Notes under the pieces: generated by a model
Database searches by the model: none
Told to the model about the DNA's origin: nothing
What the model saw: only the letters and a program-made list of their open reading frames with translations
Assembly (NCBI GenBank): GCA_937927335.1
Contig: CALBDU010000056.1
Coordinates: 1-47,025, forward strand
Length of the DNA: 47,025 nt
Source: an uncultured Clostridium sp.
GTDB taxonomy: Bacteria > Bacillota > Clostridia > Clostridiales > Clostridiaceae
Reading direction: 5' to 3'
Part shown: piece after piece, positions 15,525 through 23,807 of the stretch
How the letters are laid out: each line of letters opens with the position of its first letter
Position numbering within the stretch: the stretch's first letter is position 1
Translations under genes and position numbers: made by a program

Positions 15525-16379
15525 TTATTTTGCATAGGTTTCACTTATTATCGCACTGCCAAGTATTAAGGCACCGCCAACCATCTGCAACATGGTCATA
15601 GGCTCCTTAAGGAGCAGTGATGAAAGCAGAATGGCAACCACAGGGTCGATGTAGCTTAACAGGGCAATGGTCTGCCCCTTGAGATTTTTCATGGATGAAA
15701 AATATAAAAGGTAAACACAACCGGTGTGAACAATACCAACAACTAAAAGCAGCATAACATTTTTTGCTGAAAACATTGATGAACTTACCGTTGTGGTAAA
15801 GGCCACATAAGGAAGCAGTGAAATGGTTGCAGCAGCAAGCTGAATGATAGTACGTTCAATGCCGGTTACCTGGTGGAGAAATTTATTCAGCAACATCATG
15901 GATGCATAAAAAACCGCCGCACCAAGGCCGTATAAAACCCCAATAAAATCATTGCTGCCTCTGCCGCCGATGCCTGCTATCAGCGCAATACCTGTAATGG
16001 CGCCAAAGACGCAGCATACTTTGGACAAGGTAAGCTTTTCCTTAAGCAGAACAGGAGACAGCAGTACAACAATAACCGGTGCTATATAATAGCATATTGT
16101 GGCATTGGCAATGGTGGTATAGTGAAAGGATTGGAACAACAAGATCCAGTTAATACCCAGTGCAGTTCCAGAACAGATTAATATAATAAAATCATCCTTT
16201 ATTCTCTTTAAAGAGATTTTCTTTTTAAATAACAGGCTGAAGCTTAATACAAAAATGCAGCCTATAGCCCCTCTTGCCATGGCAACCTGTGATGAGGCAA
16301 ATGGCAGAAGCCGCACAAACAAGCCAACACTTCCTACAATGACCATTGATAGTATAAATTCAAATTTTGCAGTATTCAT
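15525..16379 (-). CDS. EamA/DMT-superfamily transporter
   Basis: A 284-residue protein with ten predicted membrane helices in two EamA repeats (about residues 5-130 and 145-280). ALGINWILLFQSFHYT and IDPVVAILLSSLLLKEP are conserved at the ends of the two halves. Such transporters export or import amino acids, metabolites or drugs; the substrate cannot be told. AGGAGGTACAT precedes the ATG at 16379. A single gene, convergent with the spore operon. Confidence 0.85.
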   Translation of the reverse strand: MNTAKFEFILSMVIVGSVGLFVRLLPFASSQVAMARGAIGCIFVLSFSLLFKKKISLKRIKDDFIILICSGTALGINWILLFQSFHYTTIANATICYYIAPVIVVLLSPVLLKEKLTLSKVCCVFGAITGIALIAGIGGRGSNDFIGVLYGLGAAVFYASMMLLNKFLHQVTGIERTIIQLAAATISLLPYVAFTTTVSSSMFSAKNVMLLLVVGIVHTGCVYLLYFSSMKNLKGQTIALLSYIDPVVAILLSSLLLKEPMTMLQMVGGALILGSAIISETYAK

Positions 16380-16454
16380 ATGTACCTCCTGTGAACTTTC
16401 CCAAATAATTATATCACGTATATTTAGCTCAAGCCACTTACAGCAATAAAATAC

Positions 16455-16590
16455 TTGTTTAAAGTAAAGGGGTTACATGATATAATTATGAAAAAATATA
16501 TATTACTGGAAGCGGTTCATGGCAGCGTCAATTGAACTTGTTCCCTTATAAGCTGTAATTAACCGACCGTACCAGGCCGGTTTTTGTTTT
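16455..16590 (+). promoter_or_regulatory. Promoter and terminated leader ahead of the radical SAM gene
   Basis: A promoter-like TTGTTT (16455-16460) and TGATATAAT (16478-16486) are followed by a short leader. ATTAC (16502-16506) can pair with GTAAT (16555-16559), and GTTCA (16515-16519) with TGAAC (16533-16537). A terminator hairpin follows, AACCGACC (16561-16568) with GGCCGGTT (16575-16582), then TTTTTGTTTT. It lies 27 bp before the coding start, so either transcription attenuates here or the element ends another transcript. No known riboswitch was recognised. Confidence 0.4.
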
Positions 16591-16616
16591 AAAGACATAG
16601 TTATAGGAGGAATTAT

Positions 16617-17870
16617 ATGCTTAAGACATCAATGCTCAGGGTTATTCTAACCCGTTCCTTTAATCCCTTTGTTTTTAGGGGACATTATGAAAATAATCTT
16701 AGTTTTGAAGACCTGGAGGATTTAGGCTTATACGTCCACATACCATTTTGCAGAGCTCTTTGCAGCTTTTGCCCGTACTGCAAGGTGATATATGACAAGG
16801 ATAAAGCAGCGGCCTATAAAACTGCACTGCTTAAGGAAATAGATATAGCATGCAGGCATATGAAGAAAAAAAAGGACGCTGCCAGTCTTTACTTTGGCGG
16901 AGGAACTCCTGCATTAATGATAGATGATTTAAAGGATATTATAGAAAAGCTAAAGGAGTATTTCACAATAACCGGCGGTGTAGGAGCAGAGCTTCATCCA
17001 GGTGACATTAATGAAATAAATTTACAAAAGCTTAAGGACTCAGGCGTTACTATGGTAAGCTTGGGCATACAATCCTTTAATGATGAATGCTTAAAAAAGC
17101 TTGGGCGCAGCTATGATGAGTTTGTGGAAAAACTGAGGCTTGTTAAAGCTTATGGCTTTGACGTAGTTGATGTGGACTTGATATTTGCCATTCCAGGACA
17201 GACAGATGAAATTCTGGCAGAGGATATAAAAACTGCCTTTGATAATGGAGCAACCCAGGTTTCCACATATCCATTTATTGATTTTACCTTTGCAGATAAT
17301 AAGTACAAACCTATGTGTGAAGGAGTAAAAAAAGCTATGCTTACTAAGCTTTCGGAATTTTGCAGTAGTATCGGTGTGGAAAGGACATCAGTGTGGACCT
17401 TTGCAAAGAGGGGCACAGACAAATATTCTTCGGTAACCAGAGATTCCTTTTTGGGCTTTGGAGTATCTTCAACTACCTTGCTAAAGGACAAGTTTAAAAT
17501 AAATACCTTCTCCATAGAGGAATATATAAACAGGATAAATGAAAGCCAGCTGCCTACATCATTGACGTTGAATTTCACAAAAAGGCAGAGAGCCGTTTAC
17601 TATATGTTTTGGAGCTCATATTCAATGAAAATTTATCCGGAAAAATTCAAAAAGATTGTTGGTGAGCCCCTTGCAAAATTGTACGGGCTGGAAATATACC
17701 TGGCTGAAAAAACAGGCATCCTCACGAAAGAGGGTAATATGTACAAACTAACTGATAAGGGGGCAATAATTTACCATGATATCGAACAGGTGTACACTAC
17801 AGCGTATATAGATAAAATGTGGAACATCTCCAGGAACACACCCTTTCCTGAAAAAATTGTAATGTGGTGA
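16617..17870 (+). CDS. HemN/HemW-like radical SAM protein
   Basis: A 417-residue radical SAM enzyme. LYVHIPFCRALCSFCPYC carries the CxxxCxxC cluster at Cys45, Cys49 and Cys52, with Cys55 also present as in HemN/HemW. The GGGTPALM and LGIQSFNDECLKKLGRSY segments place it in the coproporphyrinogen oxidase-like group. The C-terminal region (about 300-417) is the HemN-type helical domain. Family members range from haem synthesis to haem chaperones, methyltransferases and haem degradation (HutW-like), so the reaction is open. AGGAGG precedes the ATG. A terminator-containing leader lies upstream, and a membrane protein gene follows 74 bp downstream. Confidence 0.8.
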   Translation: MLKTSMLRVILTRSFNPFVFRGHYENNLSFEDLEDLGLYVHIPFCRALCSFCPYCKVIYDKDKAAAYKTALLKEIDIACRHMKKKKDAASLYFGGGTPALMIDDLKDIIEKLKEYFTITGGVGAELHPGDINEINLQKLKDSGVTMVSLGIQSFNDECLKKLGRSYDEFVEKLRLVKAYGFDVVDVDLIFAIPGQTDEILAEDIKTAFDNGATQVSTYPFIDFTFADNKYKPMCEGVKKAMLTKLSEFCSSIGVERTSVWTFAKRGTDKYSSVTRDSFLGFGVSSTTLLKDKFKINTFSIEEYINRINESQLPTSLTLNFTKRQRAVYYMFWSSYSMKIYPEKFKKIVGEPLAKLYGLEIYLAEKTGILTKEGNMYKLTDKGAIIYHDIEQVYTTAYIDKMWNISRNTPFPEKIVMW

Positions 17871-17944
17871 TAAGCAGTGATAACTGTAGCACTTAATTAC
17901 TGAAGCACTTAATTTAGGAAGCGTTAAAATAGGAGGCGTTATAG

Positions 17945-18964
17945 GTGGAAAATAACAAAAATCAAAAGTTATTTCCTAAATTAAAGTATCTTAGAAATAT
18001 AATATCCTTAATATTAATGGGCGTGGTTGCAGTATTTATATTACTTAGGATTTCAACAATCCAAGATACCATCCAGGTACTTAGAACCATGTCCTACTGG
18101 ATGCTCGGTTTTGCCGTGGCAGCCCAGTGCTTAAGCTATCTTAGCAGCGGATACCAGATTAAGCTCATAGTTTATGAAAGACAGAATTTCCGGTGGCTCA
18201 TAAGGGGCACCCTGATTTACATTGCAGCTGAAAGTGTGGGCTTAGCCGGCGGCATGGCCAGTGCTATGGCAGCCACCTATTACTGGGTATGGAGGGAAAA
18301 AGGCAGTCCTGCACAAGGAGTTCTCTCAGGTGTACTGCCATTCATCTACAATTCAGCCTCACTTATTACCATCTCCATTATCGGTATGATATATCTTCTT
18401 ATCATGCATGACCTAACCGGTAACCAGGCAGTTTTTTATAGTGCAATACTGGCTGTACTTTTGCTGGGGTTTCTTGTGATAATTTATTTTCTTTTCCGCA
18501 GGGACAGGCTGGAAAAGCTTATTTTTTATTCTACCGAAAAGCTCAGCCGTTTTAGAAAACGCAGCTATGATTTAACAAATTTTATGAAAAGTTTAGATAA
18601 CTTTTATGATGGAATAAAGGTGCTTTCTAACGGAGGGTGGATAAGATACGGAACTGGTCCTGCGTTAAATATATTATTCGATATACTGACGCTATATATT
18701 TTCTTTCTGGCTGCCGGCTTCTATATTAGGCCAAGCATTCTCATTGCTGGTTACAGTCTGGCTTTTCTCTTTGGAAGGAGCACATTTTTTATTCCCGGGG
18801 GCTCGGGAGTTATTGAAGCAGGAATGGTAGCAATTTATGCCAGCTTAAGCGTCCCAAGCCAAATAGCCGTAGTGGCGGTTTTTGGCTACAGGTTCCTGTC
18901 ATTCTGGCTGCCAAGCATTCTGGGATTTGGCTGTATGCTGTATCTCCGGAAAAGTGACAGGTAG
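17945..18964 (+). CDS. Flippase-like YbhN/UPF0104 integral membrane protein
   Basis: A 339-residue protein with about eight membrane helices. It resembles the lysylphosphatidylglycerol synthetase transmembrane region/AglD group (UPF0104): AESVGLAGGMASAMAATYYW, then FLFGRSTFFIPGGSGVIEAG near the C-terminus, typical of that family. It lacks the soluble aminoacyl-lipid synthase domain of MprF, so a lipid- or precursor-translocation role is suggested only by family. The start is GTG 17945, after AGGAGG. The first of three dispersed repeats begins 5 bp after its stop. Confidence 0.78.
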   Translation: MENNKNQKLFPKLKYLRNIISLILMGVVAVFILLRISTIQDTIQVLRTMSYWMLGFAVAAQCLSYLSSGYQIKLIVYERQNFRWLIRGTLIYIAAESVGLAGGMASAMAATYYWVWREKGSPAQGVLSGVLPFIYNSASLITISIIGMIYLLIMHDLTGNQAVFYSAILAVLLLGFLVIIYFLFRRDRLEKLIFYSTEKLSRFRKRSYDLTNFMKSLDNFYDGIKVLSNGGWIRYGTGPALNILFDILTLYIFFLAAGFYIRPSILIAGYSLAFLFGRSTFFIPGGSGVIEAGMVAIYASLSVPSQIAVVAVFGYRFLSFWLPSILGFGCMLYLRKSDR

Positions 18965-18968
18965 GTGG

Positions 18969-19004
18969 ACAAGCTGGTGACAGCCACATTAGATATTAGA
19001 TATT
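18969..19004 (+). repeat. REP-like dispersed repeat, copy 1
   Basis: A 36-bp element that opens with ACAAGCTGGTGACAGCCACA. GCTG-GTGA-CAGC forms a small hairpin, and a tandem AGATATTAGATATT tail follows. It differs from copies 2 and 3 at two or three positions. It lies 5 bp after a stop codon and 46 bp before the transposase start at 19051. Confidence 0.8.
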
Positions 19005-19050
19005 GAATAATTTTCCATCTTCCGTCAATAATTTAGCGGGAGGTGATTTT

Positions 19051-19938
19051 TTGCCCAGAAAAGCTAGAATTATAAAGCCTGGAGCTACATATCACATTTA
19101 TCAAAGGGGTAACAATAAACTTCATATATTTAGTAATTCCGGACATAAGGAATTCTTTCTTAAACAAATCCGTGAATTCAATAAAATTTATGATTTTCAA
19201 CTGCTGGCATATGTAGTGATGAATAATCATTACCATTTACTTTTAAAAACCAATACTGTTCAAATAGATAAAATAATGTTCAGCATTAATAATGTCACTG
19301 CTAAATATTTAAATAGAGAATTGGAAAGAACAGGACATATATTTGAGGGCAGATACGGCAGCAGACTGGTGGAAAGTGAATTTTACCTAATCTGGATCCT
19401 TAGATATATTCATAGAAATCCTGTGAGAGCAGGTTTGTGTAAAAGTGTAGATGAGTACAAGTGGAGCAGTCATGTTTTCTATGTAAGTCCTATAAATAAA
19501 TTTGTTAATACCGATATAATATTAAATATGATTTCCAGAAAATCAGGTGATGTTGATGGCTGTTATAAGAGACTAATGAATATTGAAGATGATAAGGACA
19601 AAAATCTTGATTATAAAACAGTAAAAAATGAATTTCAGTATGTAAACAGTGGACTACTTGATGAGACAGAAATATCAAACCAGGGCAAACTGCATAATAA
19701 GAATTACAGAATAATGAAATCCTTGATCGAGATACTTGATTCTATGAAATTGGATGTTAAAACTAAAATACTGCTGACCTGTGGCTGCAGGGCAAGAAGT
19801 ATTACAAAAATTAAGATTGAATTTATTTTGGAAGCAATAAAAAATAAACATACATATAAAGAAATAGGTATATTCCTGAATACCTCACAGACTGCTGTAA
19901 GCAACATTCTATCGTACTATAGAATAAAAGTAGTATAA
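19051..19938 (+). CDS. REP-associated tyrosine transposase (RAYT, Y1/IS200-like)
   Basis: A 295-residue HUH endonuclease of the TnpA_REP family. The HUH motif is His60-Tyr61-His62 in NNHYHLLLKT, and the catalytic tyrosine is probably Tyr119 in RYIHRNPVRAG, a segment diagnostic of RAYTs. A C-terminal extension of about 120 residues ends in a helix-turn-helix-like TYKEIGIFLNTSQTAVSNIL. The start is TTG 19051 with GGGAGGTGA at 19038-19046, giving the usual MPRKARI opening; an upstream in-frame TTG at 19003 lies inside the repeat. RAYTs are normally single-copy, domesticated enzymes that spread REP elements. The repeats at 18969, 20358 and 23750 are the obvious substrate candidates. Confidence 0.9.
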   Translation: MPRKARIIKPGATYHIYQRGNNKLHIFSNSGHKEFFLKQIREFNKIYDFQLLAYVVMNNHYHLLLKTNTVQIDKIMFSINNVTAKYLNRELERTGHIFEGRYGSRLVESEFYLIWILRYIHRNPVRAGLCKSVDEYKWSSHVFYVSPINKFVNTDIILNMISRKSGDVDGCYKRLMNIEDDKDKNLDYKTVKNEFQYVNSGLLDETEISNQGKLHNKNYRIMKSLIEILDSMKLDVKTKILLTCGCRARSITKIKIEFILEAIKNKHTYKEIGIFLNTSQTAVSNILSYYRIKVV

Positions 19939-19991
19939 TATAAGAGAAGAACACATTAAACTAAATTAAGATAAGCTTAGAGGAGAAAATC

Positions 19992-20354
19992 ATGGATGAT
20001 AAAAGATATTTACCAAAATCTATTGATGAGTATATAAGTCAATTTCCAGTTGAAATCCAGGAGATTCTTGAAGGACTAAGAAAAGTAATTAAAGAGACAG
20101 CGCCAGCTGCTGCCGAGAAGATCAGCTACAAAATGCCGGCATTTACTTACAATGGAAAGATATTGGTGTATTTTGCAGCCTTCAAAAACCATATCGGCTT
20201 TTATCCAACGCCTAGCGGAATTGAGGCATTTAAAGGGGAATTCTCAAATTACAAGTGGTCAAAGGGGGCCGTTCAGTTTCCAATAAATGAACCACTGCCC
20301 TATGATTTAATAAAGGAAATAGTAAAATTTAAGGTTTCTGAAAACAGTAAGTGA
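19992..20354 (+). CDS. DUF1801 (YdhG-like) protein
   Basis: A 120-residue protein of the DUF1801 family: SIDEYISQFPVEIQEIL, KISYKMPAFTYNGK and NHIGFYPTPSGIEAF are the family landmarks. Some relatives are described as iron-chaperone-like (frataxin-type fold), but the function is not established. GAGGAG precedes the ATG. It lies 53 bp after the transposase gene and is followed after 3 bp by repeat copy 2, so repeats 1 and 2 bracket the transposase and this gene. Confidence 0.8.
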   Translation: MDDKRYLPKSIDEYISQFPVEIQEILEGLRKVIKETAPAAAEKISYKMPAFTYNGKILVYFAAFKNHIGFYPTPSGIEAFKGEFSNYKWSKGAVQFPINEPLPYDLIKEIVKFKVSENSK

Positions 20355-20357
20355 TTT

Positions 20358-20393
20358 ACAAGCTGGTGACAGCCACATCAGATATCAGATATT
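20358..20393 (+). repeat. REP-like dispersed repeat, copy 2
   Basis: A same-orientation copy of the 36-bp element, with the GCTGGTGACAGC hairpin and an ATCAGATATCAGATATT tail. It begins 3 bp after the DUF1801 stop codon and ends 34 bp before the molybdoenzyme ATG. Confidence 0.85.
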
Positions 20394-20427
20394 CCAAATA
20401 ATACAAACTGAGTAAGGCGGAACAACT

Positions 20428-22653
20428 ATGGAAAAGATTTTTTATACCTCAGGAATAAATAACTGTGGTGGAAGATGTATTATAAAAGCTCATGTCATGG
20501 ATGGAAAGGTGGTTAAGCTTACCACCGATACCGGTGATGGAAAGGACGGAATACCGCCGTTGTGTTCCTGTACCAAAGGAAAGCAGTACATTGAAACTTT
20601 TTTAGGAAGTAACCGTTTGAAATATCCTATGAAACGAATAGGTCAAAGGGGTGAAGGAAGATTTCAACGGATTTCCTGGAAGGAAGCGGTGGATACTATT
20701 GTGTATGAGTGGAAAAGAATTAAACAAACATACGGAGTCCAGTCCAGGTATGTAAATTATGCAACCGGTGTAAATGCCCTTATGAGGGGAGATGACCTGG
20801 CGAAACGATTACTGGCACTGGACGGAGGTTATCTTGGCAGGTACAACAGCTACAGTTCTGCCTGTATTACTGTGGCCACACCATACACCTATGGCACAAA
20901 TTATACAGGAAACAGCCTGGAGGACTGGAAAAATTCAAAATTGATAATACTTTGGGGACACAACCCGGTAGAAACAAGGTTTGGTACTGCATTATGGCAC
21001 CTAAAACAGGCCAAGGAAGCCGGTGTAAAAGTAATTGTAGTGGATCCCCGCTACAGTGACACTGCAAAGGCCTTTGCAGACCAATGGATAGGGTTGAGGC
21101 CAGGCACAGACAGTGCATTAATGGATGCCATGGCTTATGTGATATATACCGAAAATCTGCAGGACCAGGATTTTATGGATAAGCATTGCCTGGGCTTTGA
21201 TAAGAACCACATGCCTCAGGGCATAGACGGCAGCGAAAGCTACATATCCTATATACTTGGCGAAAAGGATGGTATAGCAAAAACACCAGAATGGGGAGAA
21301 AAAATCACAGGTGTGGACATGGAAACAATAATCAGCTTTGCCAGGGAATATGCCAGCAGCAAACCTGCAGCACTGGTTCAGGGCTTTGGTCCCCAGAGAC
21401 ATGCTAATGGTGAACAAAATGTAAGAAGCAGCACAATGCTACCGTGTCTTACCGGCAATGTTGGAATATCCGGCGGCTGGGCCAGCGGCAAAGGGATGAT
21501 GGAACGGCATAAGAATCCGGAATTTCCTGCACTGGAAAACTCCTGCAAAGCTGCCATACCTTGCTTTATGTGGACTGATGCTATAATAAGGCCTGAAGAA
21601 ATGGATTTGCGCCATGATGGTATGACAGGAGTGGACAAGCTGGAATCAGGGATAAAAATGATGATAAATCTGGCGGGGAACACATTGTTGAATCAGCATT
21701 CTGATATAAACCGAACCATAGAGATATTGAAGGATACATCAAAGTGTGAATTTATTTTGTGCTCCGATCTGTTTATGACTTCCAGCGCAAAATTTGCAGA
21801 TATACTGCTGCCAGGCACCTCCATGTTTGAAAATGATAATATTACTCTTCCATGGGAATATGGTGATTACCTTCTTTATAATCAACAAGCAATTGAGCCC
21901 ATTGAAGAAAGCAGATTCGAATATGACTGGCTGGTAGAGGTGGCGGAAGGACTTGGCTTAAAGGAACAGTTTACAGAAGATCATTATACAGTAAAGGATT
22001 GGCTTAAGGCAATATATGACGATTTAAGGCCTTATGAAAAGGAACTGCCTGATTTTGAAACCTTTAGGGCAAATGGTGGCTATAAGTATAAAATTAACTC
22101 CACAGTAATTGCATTTAAGGAACAGATTGAGGACCCTGATAATCATCCATTCCCAACACCTTCGGGAAAGATAGAGATTTTTTCTGAGAGACTTTATAAA
22201 CTTAATCAGCCTGAGGACATTCCGGCAATACCCAAATATGTGCCTTCCTTTGAAGGCGTGGGAGATCCTTTAATGGAAAAATATCCGCTTCAGATGATAG
22301 GATGGCATACAAAACGAAGGACTCATTCCACCCATGACTGTAATAAGAAGCTGGAAAGGATTGAAAAACAGCAGGCTTGGATTAATGAAAAGGATGCAAA
22401 AGTCCGAAGAATAGAAAACGGAGAGCTGGTGGAAATTTGGAATGACCGTGGGAAGCTTCGCATACCGGCATTCGTTACAAGCAGAATAATTCCGGGTGTA
22501 ATAGCGGTTCCCCAAGGTGCATGGTATACACCTGATAAAAATGGGGTAGATCAAAGAGGCTCTATAAATGTATTGACTACCTCACGACCTACTCCCCTTG
22601 CCAAGGGGAACCCTCAGCACTCTAACCTGGTGGAAGTCAAGCTGGCCGAATAA
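20428..22653 (+). CDS. DMSO-reductase-family molybdopterin oxidoreductase (DmsA-like, cytoplasmic)
   Basis: A 741-residue catalytic subunit that binds bis-MGD. It starts directly with the Fe-S segment, with no Tat signal. It shows RISWKEAVDTI, the YSSAC segment aligned with the Mo-ligand serine of DmsA, LIILWGHNPVETR, KVIVVDPRYSDTA and the C-terminal cofactor-binding domain (FPTPSGKIEIFSE, IAVPQGAWY). The [4Fe-4S] motif is odd: Cys13, Cys17 and Cys49 are present, but the first Cys of the usual Cx3Cx3C is Gly9, and an extra Cys47 sits beside the last ligand. No DmsB/DmsC partner follows; the next gene is a dehalogenase-like Fe-S protein 20 bp downstream. The substrate is unknown. Confidence 0.85.
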   Translation: MEKIFYTSGINNCGGRCIIKAHVMDGKVVKLTTDTGDGKDGIPPLCSCTKGKQYIETFLGSNRLKYPMKRIGQRGEGRFQRISWKEAVDTIVYEWKRIKQTYGVQSRYVNYATGVNALMRGDDLAKRLLALDGGYLGRYNSYSSACITVATPYTYGTNYTGNSLEDWKNSKLIILWGHNPVETRFGTALWHLKQAKEAGVKVIVVDPRYSDTAKAFADQWIGLRPGTDSALMDAMAYVIYTENLQDQDFMDKHCLGFDKNHMPQGIDGSESYISYILGEKDGIAKTPEWGEKITGVDMETIISFAREYASSKPAALVQGFGPQRHANGEQNVRSSTMLPCLTGNVGISGGWASGKGMMERHKNPEFPALENSCKAAIPCFMWTDAIIRPEEMDLRHDGMTGVDKLESGIKMMINLAGNTLLNQHSDINRTIEILKDTSKCEFILCSDLFMTSSAKFADILLPGTSMFENDNITLPWEYGDYLLYNQQAIEPIEESRFEYDWLVEVAEGLGLKEQFTEDHYTVKDWLKAIYDDLRPYEKELPDFETFRANGGYKYKINSTVIAFKEQIEDPDNHPFPTPSGKIEIFSERLYKLNQPEDIPAIPKYVPSFEGVGDPLMEKYPLQMIGWHTKRRTHSTHDCNKKLERIEKQQAWINEKDAKVRRIENGELVEIWNDRGKLRIPAFVTSRIIPGVIAVPQGAWYTPDKNGVDQRGSINVLTTSRPTPLAKGNPQHSNLVEVKLAE

Positions 22654-22673
22654 ATGTTTTAAGGAGAGTTAGT

Positions 22674-23735
22674 ATGAAGATATTTGATGAACGGGATACG
22701 ATGTTTGCGAGAATGAACTACACTGAAGGAACAGAAATATATGAGGATTACTACGAAAGAAATCCAAAGCTTAAGGAAGTTGATGATGCCTTAAGAGCTA
22801 TGCCTCCTATGGGAGGAGAGGGCTCTGTGATGTTTAATAAGGTTAATTCGCCAATAGTGGATTCAGCCTTCAGGTTTTTGGGAGATATAAGGAAGTTCAG
22901 CGAAGGAAGGCCTTCGGAAAACAGGATTGACGTGGACCCGGCAGTTATGACCGAAAAATTAAAAGGGCTGGCTATGTTCTACAATGCAAAATTAGTTGGA
23001 ATTACAGAAATGAAGGACTATCACTATTATTCCCACCGTGGAAGGCATGCAGAAAATTATGGAGATAAAATTGAAAAGAAACATAAATATGGCATAGTAT
23101 TTGCAATTCCCATGGACAAGGAAATGATAATGAGGGCACCAAAGCTTCCGGAGTCCATTGCAGTGGTTAAGGGCTATGTGGAAGCTGCTGTAATCGGCAT
23201 GGTATTATCCTATTATATAAGGGAACTGGGCTTCGACGCCAGAAACCATATGGACGGGCATTACCTGGTAGTGGCCCCTTTGGTTGCCAGAGATGCGGGT
23301 TTGGGTGAGTTTGGGCGAAACGGCTTGATGATAACAAAGGAATATGGGGCCTGTGTAAGACTTGGCGTGGTAACTACAGACATGCCTCTGATTCCTGATA
23401 AAGCGCAAGATTATGGAGTTAAGGAATTCTGCATGGATTGCGGCAGATGTGCAAAGACCTGTCCCGGAAAATGCATATCAAGTACTGGTATGAACGATGA
23501 GGATGGAGTTTTAAGGTGGAAGATAAATGCGGAGGAATGCTATAGAAGATGGAGAAGCCTTGGTACAGACTGTGCTATCTGTATAGCAAACTGTCCCTTC
23601 ACCTACGGAATTCCAAAAGAGCAAATAGCTGAGATAAAGAAATCACCAGAAGCTAGAACCGGGCTGATTAAAGAATTCGAAGAAAAGTACGGAATAAGGC
23701 CAATAATACGGGAGGAACCGAATTGGCTGAAATAG
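22674..23735 (+). CDS. Reductive-dehalogenase-like [4Fe-4S] protein without Tat signal
   Basis: A 353-residue protein resembling the core of RdhA reductive dehalogenases. It has YYERNPKLKEVDDALR near the N-terminus, GHYLVVAPLVARDAGLGEFG and RLGVVTTDMPLIPDK in the corrinoid-binding region. Two cubane clusters follow: Cys253, Cys256, Cys259, Cys263, and Cys289, Cys300, Cys303, Cys307. It lacks the Tat leader of respiratory RdhA proteins, and no RdhB anchor is present, so it would act in the cytoplasm. The related QueG family is the main alternative, but the CPF/YRRW segment and N-terminus favour RdhA. AAGGAGAG precedes the ATG; it is co-transcribed with the molybdoenzyme. Substrate unknown. Confidence 0.75.
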   Translation: MKIFDERDTMFARMNYTEGTEIYEDYYERNPKLKEVDDALRAMPPMGGEGSVMFNKVNSPIVDSAFRFLGDIRKFSEGRPSENRIDVDPAVMTEKLKGLAMFYNAKLVGITEMKDYHYYSHRGRHAENYGDKIEKKHKYGIVFAIPMDKEMIMRAPKLPESIAVVKGYVEAAVIGMVLSYYIRELGFDARNHMDGHYLVVAPLVARDAGLGEFGRNGLMITKEYGACVRLGVVTTDMPLIPDKAQDYGVKEFCMDCGRCAKTCPGKCISSTGMNDEDGVLRWKINAEECYRRWRSLGTDCAICIANCPFTYGIPKEQIAEIKKSPEARTGLIKEFEEKYGIRPIIREEPNWLK

Positions 23736-23749
23736 ACAGCGTGTGACGG

Positions 23750-23785
23750 ACAAGCTGGTGACAGCCACATCAGATATCAGATAAT
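23750..23785 (+). repeat. REP-like dispersed repeat, copy 3
   Basis: Same orientation as copies 1 and 2, with the same GCTGGTGACAGC hairpin. It differs from copy 2 only at the 3' edge. It lies 14 bp after the dehalogenase-like stop and 22 bp before the creatininase start. Confidence 0.85.
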
Positions 23786-23807
23786 CCAATAAATGGGAGG
23801 GGTTAAT

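Noticed and set aside
22674..23735. Epoxyqueuosine reductase QueG
   Set aside because: The N-terminal YERNPKLKEVDD region and the arrangement of the second cluster fit reductive dehalogenase homologues better, and the QueG HEAT tail is absent.
18969..23785. The three repeats as a CRISPR array or phage attachment sites
   Set aside because: The copies are kilobases apart with genes between them, and no cas genes, integrase or tRNA target are present.
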